This document shows positions 59,284-64,000 of a stretch of 64,000 bases of DNA, one piece after another; the first letter of the stretch is position 1; the number at the start of each line of letters is the position of its first letter. The translations under genes were made by a program, and so were the position numbers. The DNA is from DASRHY01 sp046765875. GTDB taxonomy: Bacteria > Actinomycetota > Actinomycetes > Propionibacteriales > Kribbellaceae. The notes under the pieces were generated by a model that worked only from the letters and a program-made list of their open reading frames with translations, was not told the origin of the DNA and did no database searches. The stretch spans positions 18,254 through 82,253 of the forward strand of contig JBKPSJ010000027.1 in assembly GCA_046765875.1 (NCBI GenBank), in the 5' to 3' direction.

Positions 59284-60003
59284 TCAGTCGAGCCGGAGCA
59301 CGGTCGTGGAGGCGCGTTCGAGCACCTTGTGCAGGGCCGGGTCGTCCTGCGGCAGCCCGGTGACGCTCATCTCGACCGCCACGTTGCCCGGAGCCCCGAA
59401 CCCGATCCAGCGCACGAGCACCGACCGGACCGACTGGTTAGGTATGTACGTATACGCGAGCGTGGCGACGTTGCGCGAATCCCCGTCCCGGCCAGTGAGC
59501 GGACCGCTGGTCTGCGGACCCAGGCGCAGATCGTTCTCGTACGGCTGGCTGCCGCGGAGGTTGGCGACCAGGATGTTCATCGAGTCGGTCGGCGGCCGCT
59601 CGATCAGGAAGCCGGACTCGATCCGGATCCAGCGCTTCCCGGTCGGGTCGACGTACCGGACCTCGTCGGTGTAGTCCGGGTTGCGCCTGATCTGCCAATC
59701 GGCCGGCACCTGTACGTTCACCCGGACCGGCGGGTGTGGCTGCTTGGTCACGCGGAACTCGACGGTACGGAAGCTCAGCTCGTCCGGGTCGAGCTTGGGG
59801 GTGTCGTCCGGCAGCGGCGACTTCTTCGGCAGCGACGGGGTCGGCGACGCGCTCGGCACCGGTGCAGCCGCCATCGGCTCCGGCGTGCCGGTGCTCATAC
59901 CCGGTCCGGGCTCGGTCAGCCGGCCGGCCGCGTAGCCGCCCAGGACACCGACGACCGCCACCCCGACCACGAGGGCGACCAGGCGCGTTGTCGTGACAGC
60001 CAC
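59284..60003 (-). CDS. single-pass membrane protein, second of three related
   Basis: 239 residues from GTG 60003, chosen since GGAGG lies 7 nt upstream. Membrane helix LVALVVGVAVVGVLGGYAAG, Ser/Pro linker, then an extracellular domain: VRVNVQVPADWQIRRN, KRWIRIESGFLIERPPTDSM, YTYIPNQSVRSVLVRWIGFG and the shared ending VAVEMSVTGLPQDDPALHKV. Its strand NVQVPADW matches QIPLDW of the gene downstream and SLEVPKGW of the gene upstream. Function unknown. Confidence 0.75.
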   Translation of the reverse strand: MAVTTTRLVALVVGVAVVGVLGGYAAGRLTEPGPGMSTGTPEPMAAAPVPSASPTPSLPKKSPLPDDTPKLDPDELSFRTVEFRVTKQPHPPVRVNVQVPADWQIRRNPDYTDEVRYVDPTGKRWIRIESGFLIERPPTDSMNILVANLRGSQPYENDLRLGPQTSGPLTGRDGDSRNVATLAYTYIPNQSVRSVLVRWIGFGAPGNVAVEMSVTGLPQDDPALHKVLERASTTVLRLD

Positions 60004-60078
60004 CGCACCCCCTCCTCGTGACCGGCGCCGTCCGGAATCGCCGTGACTCCCTACGGTAACCGCAACCACCGAACCGGT

Positions 60079-60768
60079 TCAGCCGGCCAGGATCAGGGTG
60101 GTGGTCGCCTGGGCGAGAACGGCGTCCAGGCCGGTCTCGTCCTCGGGCCGGCCAGAGGTGGTGATCTCGACCGCGGTCCGGCCGCCGTCACCGAGCGCGA
60201 CGAATCTGTTGATCACCAGCCGGTGGCCGCGGTCGGCGTTCAGGTAGGTGTACGTCAGGGTACGGTGCGTCAGCGTCCCCGGGCTCCAGGCGACCTGTTC
60301 GCTGCCCTTGTCGCGGTGCAGCACCTTCAGTTCCTTGGTGGACTTCCGCAGGCTGCGTTCGCGGGCGGTCATCATCTCGTCGATGGTGCGCGAGTTCGCG
60401 GTGGCGTCGACGCGGAGCCGCCAGGTGCTGCCGGGCCCCACGAACCAGGCGTTGTACTGGTCCTGGCGGACGTACTTCCAGCCCTTGGGCACCTCGAGGC
60501 TGATGTCGGCGACCTTCGTACCGAACTTCTTCTTCTCGAACTGCAGCGCGCTCGGGTCCAGCGGCCCGGCCGCCGGGTCGGCCGACGTGCGGGTCTCGAC
60601 CGGTGCCACGCTCCGTGACGGCGACGAGTCCGCTACGGGCTTGTCGCCGGAGCCGCCGCGGAGCACCAGGATCAGCGCGACGACCACGGCACCGGCCAGG
60701 ACGCCGGCCACCATGGCGAGCACGGCATTCCGGCGCTGACTCATCTGCGCAGGCGGCGGCGCAGTCAT
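60079..60768 (-). CDS. single-pass membrane protein, third of three related
   Basis: 229 residues. Membrane helix AVLAMVAGVLAGAVVVALILVL, linker, and an extracellular domain with ISLEVPKGWKYVRQDQYNAW, TWRLRVDATANSRTIDEMM and the family ending RTAVEITTSGRPEDETGLDAV. Resembles PsbP/LpqN-like lipoprotein folds, but this is only a fold-level guess. ATG 60768; M9 is a second option. First gene of the three in transcription order, so they may form one transcript. Confidence 0.75.
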   Translation of the reverse strand: MTAPPPAQMSQRRNAVLAMVAGVLAGAVVVALILVLRGGSGDKPVADSSPSRSVAPVETRTSADPAAGPLDPSALQFEKKKFGTKVADISLEVPKGWKYVRQDQYNAWFVGPGSTWRLRVDATANSRTIDEMMTARERSLRKSTKELKVLHRDKGSEQVAWSPGTLTHRTLTYTYLNADRGHRLVINRFVALGDGGRTAVEITTSGRPEDETGLDAVLAQATTTLILAG

Positions 60769-60816
60769 GATGCCTCCGGCGAACGGGTCGGGCGGGACCG
60801 ACGTACGGTATCCGTC

Positions 60817-61158
60817 GTGGGTGACGCAGGCCAGTCCGTCGCGGCCGCCTTGGAGCGGTACCGGTCCGGGACGGCCGAGCGGGCCGACCTACGTCTCCTG
60901 ACCAAGCATTACCTTGCCCGGTTGGTGGCCAGAGCACCGGGTCATGCCGTCGAGGTGCGGGTGCCGCCGTACGGAGCGGTCCAATGTATCCACGGCCCGC
61001 GGCATACCAGAGGGACGCCGGGCGCGGTGATCGAGATGCCGGCCGACGCCTGGATCGACGTCGCGACCGGCGCGATGACCTGGGCGGACGCGCGGGCGGC
61101 GGGCCGGATCCGCGCCAGTGGTGAACGAACCGACCTGAGCGAATTGCTGCCGCTGTAA
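60817..61158 (+). CDS. sterol carrier-like family protein
   Basis: 113 residues from GTG 60817. The small SCP-type protein of actinobacteria, with KHYLARLVARAPGHAVEVRVPPYGAVQC, RGTPGAVIEMPADAWIDVATG and MTWADARAAGRIRASGERTDLS. In many actinobacteria it lies next to purF or other pur genes, in agreement with this locus. Function unknown. The 128 nt to the next gene show only a promoter-like TATCGT before the lipoprotein start. Confidence 0.85.
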   Translation: MGDAGQSVAAALERYRSGTAERADLRLLTKHYLARLVARAPGHAVEVRVPPYGAVQCIHGPRHTRGTPGAVIEMPADAWIDVATGAMTWADARAAGRIRASGERTDLSELLPL

Positions 61159-61286
61159 ATCCGATCGCAGCCGGCGCGGCGCCATGCCAGCATGACCGCG
61201 ACGCGCGGACCGACGAGCACGCCGTCCGCGAACGCCGCGTCCGCGCCCCCGCCTGAACCTTGTGACCCACCGCTATCGTCGGGACC

Positions 61287-62279
61287 GTGAGGGTGATCGC
61301 GGTGGTGCTGGCCGGCGCCGCGCTGCTGGTTGCCTGCAGCAACGACCCGCCGCCGCAGGGCAACTCGCCGCCGCTCGTCTCCACCCGGCCGCCCTCGGCC
61401 GCCCCGTCGTCGCCGTCACCTACCGTCACATCCTCGGAAGCACCAACTGAGACACCAACTGAGACACCGGCGGTGACTATCGCCGACACCTTGTGCTCGC
61501 GGGCCGACCAGGCCGCCCTGACCCGGATCCTCAAGGCACGCCGGCTGACGATGCGGTCTGACGTCACGCCCTTGTTCGGCGTACCGACGTACGACGCGTG
61601 CGCCTTCACCGTGACCCCGGTGAGCGGGAAGCCGTACACGCTGCGGATCGGTGCTTCGGTGCTGCCGACCGGTCCGGCAGACCTGGCCACCGCGCGGCGC
61701 ACGTACGACGTCACGCGGGGAAGGTCCGAACGCTCGCGGGCGGCGGCCGTCGGCCAGGGCGGATACGGGACGAGCCGGTTCGTCGTGTTCCTCGGTTCCG
61801 GCCGACTGGTCCTGATCAGCGGCCCGGCCTCGTTCGCGCAGAACCTCGCCGTCGCTCGTGAGATGGCCAAGCAGACGTCAGGGCTGCCGGCCGCGCCGAC
61901 GGAGGTCACACTGCGGGAGTGCGAACGTGCGGGCGCGGCCGCGGCGAAGGTGCTCGGGGCGCCGCCGACGATCCGCCGCGACCGGGTCAACGAGTCCGGC
62001 GACACCGAGTGCGGCTGGGCGATCGCGACCGGGACGATTTCCAGTACGGCGACCACGGTCCGCAACGCGGTGCAGGTCTTCGAGGTCAACGGACGTAAGC
62101 CGGGCGCGGAGCCGGTGCCGCTCGGCGACGACGGCCTCTACGACCCGAGCACGCACGCCGTCCAGATCCGGATCGGCACCGACAAGGTCGCTACGTTCGC
62201 ACCGGTCCCAGCCGGTCAGGCCGCCAAGAACGACGTGATCGCGTTCGCTTTGCGGCTGTCCGGCCTGTACACGCGCTAA
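61287..62279 (+). CDS. lipoprotein of unknown function, DUF3558-like
   Basis: 330 residues from GTG 61287, apparently leaderless (TATCGT 7 nt upstream). Lipobox LLVAC with Cys17 (AVVLAGAALLVACSND). A Ser/Pro/Thr linker with the tandem repeat TPTETPTETP (61443-61472, a 12-nt DNA repeat), then two similar halves (TLCSRADQAALTRIL ... AFTVTP; CERAGAAAAKVLG ... CGWAIATG), each with two Cys. This doubled pattern resembles DUF3558-type lipoproteins. Surface-anchored, function unknown. Overlaps the convergent gene by 4 nt. Confidence 0.75.
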   Translation: MRVIAVVLAGAALLVACSNDPPPQGNSPPLVSTRPPSAAPSSPSPTVTSSEAPTETPTETPAVTIADTLCSRADQAALTRILKARRLTMRSDVTPLFGVPTYDACAFTVTPVSGKPYTLRIGASVLPTGPADLATARRTYDVTRGRSERSRAAAVGQGGYGTSRFVVFLGSGRLVLISGPASFAQNLAVAREMAKQTSGLPAAPTEVTLRECERAGAAAAKVLGAPPTIRRDRVNESGDTECGWAIATGTISSTATTVRNAVQVFEVNGRKPGAEPVPLGDDGLYDPSTHAVQIRIGTDKVATFAPVPAGQAAKNDVIAFALRLSGLYTR

Positions 62280-62584
62280 AGGTCGACCGGGCCGCCGCTG
62301 CGCCAGTACTGGCCGCTGTCGCGGTCGAGGAGTTGGGCGTCGACGAGGTACCGGCGCAGCGTCACGTGGTCGTCGTAGACACCCATCAGGATCCGGTTCA
62401 CCGCTGTCTCGTCGTACCGGACACCGGGCTCGAACAGTTGCGCGACGCGTTCGAGCAGGATGGTGCGGCGGCTCCACTTCGCCGGGAAGGATGTGATCCG
62501 GCCGTCGCGGACGAACGCGCGGAACACCTTCAGCGTCTCGGGATCCGGGTCCGGTCCGGGATGCACGTCGGTCACGGGCCCCAT
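62276..62584 (-). CDS. DUF2087 domain-containing protein
   Basis: 102 residues from ATG 62584 (GTG 62575 also possible). DUF2087 winged-helix-like domain: FRAFVRDGRITSFPAKWSRRTILLERVAQLFEPGVRYDETAVNRIL then DHVTLRRYLVDAQLLDRDSGQYWR. Such domains often form the C-terminus of ArsR-type regulators and are also found alone; the role is unknown. Not coupled to its neighbours. Confidence 0.88.
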   Translation of the reverse strand: MGPVTDVHPGPDPDPETLKVFRAFVRDGRITSFPAKWSRRTILLERVAQLFEPGVRYDETAVNRILMGVYDDHVTLRRYLVDAQLLDRDSGQYWRSGGPVDL

Positions 62585-62592
62585 CCTAAAAC

Positions 62593-62625
62593 GGTGGGTT
62601 CGCGCTGCGAGAGCGCGAACCCACC
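62593..62625 (-). terminator. strong hairpin after the symporter gene
   Basis: Perfect 14-bp stem GGTGGGTTCGCGCT (62593-62606) / AGCGCGAACCCACC (62612-62625), loop GCGAG, 14 nt from the symporter stop. The arms contain GGGTTCGC, the same core as in the repeat cluster at 51.9-52.1 kb. Confidence 0.85.
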
Positions 62626-62639
62626 CCACGGATCCACAT

Positions 62640-64000
62640 TCAGGACTGGCGCTGGACCGCCTTCTCCGCGCCGGCGCCGGTCAGCGACCGGACCTCCATC
62701 TCGGCCCACTTGTCCTCGTTGACAGGCTCCTTGCTGGTCACCGTGCCGAGCCAGCCGAGCGCGAACGCCAGCGGGATCGAGACGATGCCCGGGTTGTCGA
62801 GCGGGAACCAATGGAAGTCGATCGACGTGTCGGTGATCATCGACAGGCTCTTACCGGTCTTCGCGTCGACCTTGCCCGACACCACCGGCGAGAACGCGAT
62901 CAGGATCACCGCGGAGGACAGGCCGCCATAGATGCTCCACAGCGCGCCGCGGGTGTTGAACCGCTTCCAGAACAGCGAGTAGAGGATCGTCGGCAGGTTC
63001 GCCGATGCCGCGACCGCGAACGCCAGTGCGACCAGGAAGGCGATGTTCTGCCCGTTGGCGAAGATGCCGCCGATGATCGCGACGGCGCCGACGATCGCCA
63101 CGGTGATCCGCGCGACCCGGACCTCGCCGTCGGCGCTGACCTGGCCCCTCTTGATCACCTGACCGTAGATGTCGTGCGCGAACGACGTACTGGCGGCGAT
63201 GGTCAGGCCCGCCACCACGGCGAGGATCGTCGCGAACGCGATCGCCGAGATGATGCCGAGCAGGAGTTCACCGCCGAGTTCGTACGCCAGTAGCGGTGCC
63301 GCCGAGTTCACCTTGCCCGGTGCGGCCTTGATCTTGTCCGGCCCGACCAGCGCGGCCGCGCCGTACCCGAGCACCAGCGTGAACAGGTAGAACACGCCGA
63401 TGATCCAGATCGCCCAGACCACGCTGCGGCGCGCCTCCTTGGCCGTTGGCACCGTGTAGAACCGGGCCAGCACGTGCGGCAGACCCGCGGTGCCGAGCAC
63501 CAGTGCCAGCGCCAGCGAGATGAAGTCGAGCTTCGTGGTGCCGCTGATGCCGTACTGCAGGCCCGGGGCGAGGATCTTCTCGCCCGCAGTGGTGTTCTTG
63601 TCCACCGCCGCACCGAGCAGGTCGGACAGATTCCCGTTGTACTTGCCGAGCACCCAAAGGGTCATCACGCCGGCGCCGATGACCAGCAGCACGGCCTTGA
63701 CGATCTGCACCCAGGTGGTGCCCTTCATACCGCCGACCATCACGTACACGATCATCAGCAGACCGACGACCGCGATCACGACACCCTGCCCGGCCTTGCC
63801 GTTGACCCCGAGCAGCAGCGCGACCAGGCCGCCCGCGCCGGCCATCTGGGCGAGCATGTAGAAGAAGCAGACGCCGAGCGTCGAGATCGCGGCGGCCATC
63901 CGGACCGGCCGCTGCTTGAGGCGGAACGACAGCACGTCGGCGAGCGTGAACCGCCCGGTGTTGCGGAGCAGCTCCGCGACCAGCAGCAGCGCGACCAGCC
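62640..64000 (-). CDS. cation/acetate symporter (SSS family, ActP-like), 5' end cut by window edge
   Basis: 453 residues visible; the frame stays open to the right edge, so the N-terminal 80 or so residues are missing. Solute:sodium symporter family with about ten visible membrane helices. ActP features: FTLADVLSFRLKQRPVRMAAA, FFYMLAQMAGAGGLVALLLG, VYVMVGGMKGTTWVQIVKAVLL, GTAGLPHVLARFYTVPTAKEARRSV, TIAASTSFAHDIYGQVIK. Imports acetate or short carboxylates with Na+. The usual small DUF485 partner gene would lie beyond the window. Confidence 0.95.
   Translation of the reverse strand, partial: LVALLLVAELLRNTGRFTLADVLSFRLKQRPVRMAAAISTLGVCFFYMLAQMAGAGGLVALLLGVNGKAGQGVVIAVVGLLMIVYVMVGGMKGTTWVQIVKAVLLVIGAGVMTLWVLGKYNGNLSDLLGAAVDKNTTAGEKILAPGLQYGISGTTKLDFISLALALVLGTAGLPHVLARFYTVPTAKEARRSVVWAIWIIGVFYLFTLVLGYGAAALVGPDKIKAAPGKVNSAAPLLAYELGGELLLGIISAIAFATILAVVAGLTIAASTSFAHDIYGQVIKRGQVSADGEVRVARITVAIVGAVAIIGGIFANGQNIAFLVALAFAVAASANLPTILYSLFWKRFNTRGALWSIYGGLSSAVILIAFSPVVSGKVDAKTGKSLSMITDTSIDFHWFPLDNPGIVSIPLAFALGWLGTVTSKEPVNEDKWAEMEVRSLTGAGAEKAVQRQS

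Overview
The window is high-GC, densely packed bacterial DNA with many GTG starts, stop/start overlaps of 1-4 nt and several apparently leaderless genes. It fits a filamentous or nocardioform actinobacterium. The gene set (fused SARP/NB-ARC/TPR regulator, PASTA-less Ser/Thr kinases, DUF3151, DUF6299, a second tuf gene, HPr-EI-fused DhaM) suggests Kribbella or a close relative in Propionibacteriales. That genus call is inference from protein style, not a database match.

Region by region. 0-4.4 kb: aldo/keto reductase (cut by the left edge), winged-helix protein, ABM monooxygenase, and the threonine-to-glycine pair tdh-kbl. 4.5-17.3 kb: a conserved housekeeping backbone (pyrE, DedA, TrmH-type methyltransferase, fbaA) with accessory inserts: LemA, a 963-residue SARP regulator, a hydroxyquinol-type pair (intradiol dioxygenase plus maleylacetate reductase), and a SIS/GntR pair with a DasR-like operator. 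17.3-26 kb: AbiEi-like protein with two small partners, HNH nuclease, DUF3151, DUF3800-like protein, AraC-type regulators, VOC and cupin proteins, purA, and a ribbon-helix-helix/PIN toxin-antitoxin pair. 26-34 kb: a divergent EF-Tu paralogue behind a long leader that can fold in two exclusive ways, a Ser/Thr kinase next to an iron box, FKBP, purD and purB. 34-43 kb: glycosyltransferase operon, an ECF41-type sigma factor facing an NAD(P)-binding epimerase, methyltransferase, and a TetR/FAD-monooxygenase pair. 43-51.4 kb: purS-purQ and purL, separated by 5 kb that holds a membrane alkaline-phosphatase-like protein, a receptor kinase, a truncated class V aminotransferase and a secreted beta-propeller-like protein. 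51.4-56.4 kb: the PEP-dependent dihydroxyacetone kinase operon dhaK-dhaL-dhaM(HPr-EI), with two long palindromes and a repeat cluster in its gaps. 56.4-64 kb: ECF sigma factor divergent from a second receptor kinase, three related single-pass membrane proteins, an SCP-like protein, a lipoprotein, DUF2087, and an ActP-type symporter cut by the right edge.

How the genes work together. Five pur genes (purA, D, B, S, Q, L; purS-purQ coupled) make this a dispersed purine biosynthesis locus, with pyrE for pyrimidines, fbaA for glycolysis and dha for triose entry. Signalling is unusually rich: three Ser/Thr kinases, two ECF sigma factors, one SARP and five other regulators. The items I find most worth a second look are the mirrored ECF41-type promoters at 39.0 kb, the leader of the EF-Tu paralogue, the iron box upstream of a kinase gene, the ECF/kinase/membrane-protein module at 56-61 kb, and two gene remnants next to pur genes. 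No tRNA, rRNA, CRISPR array, complete insertion sequence or prophage was seen.
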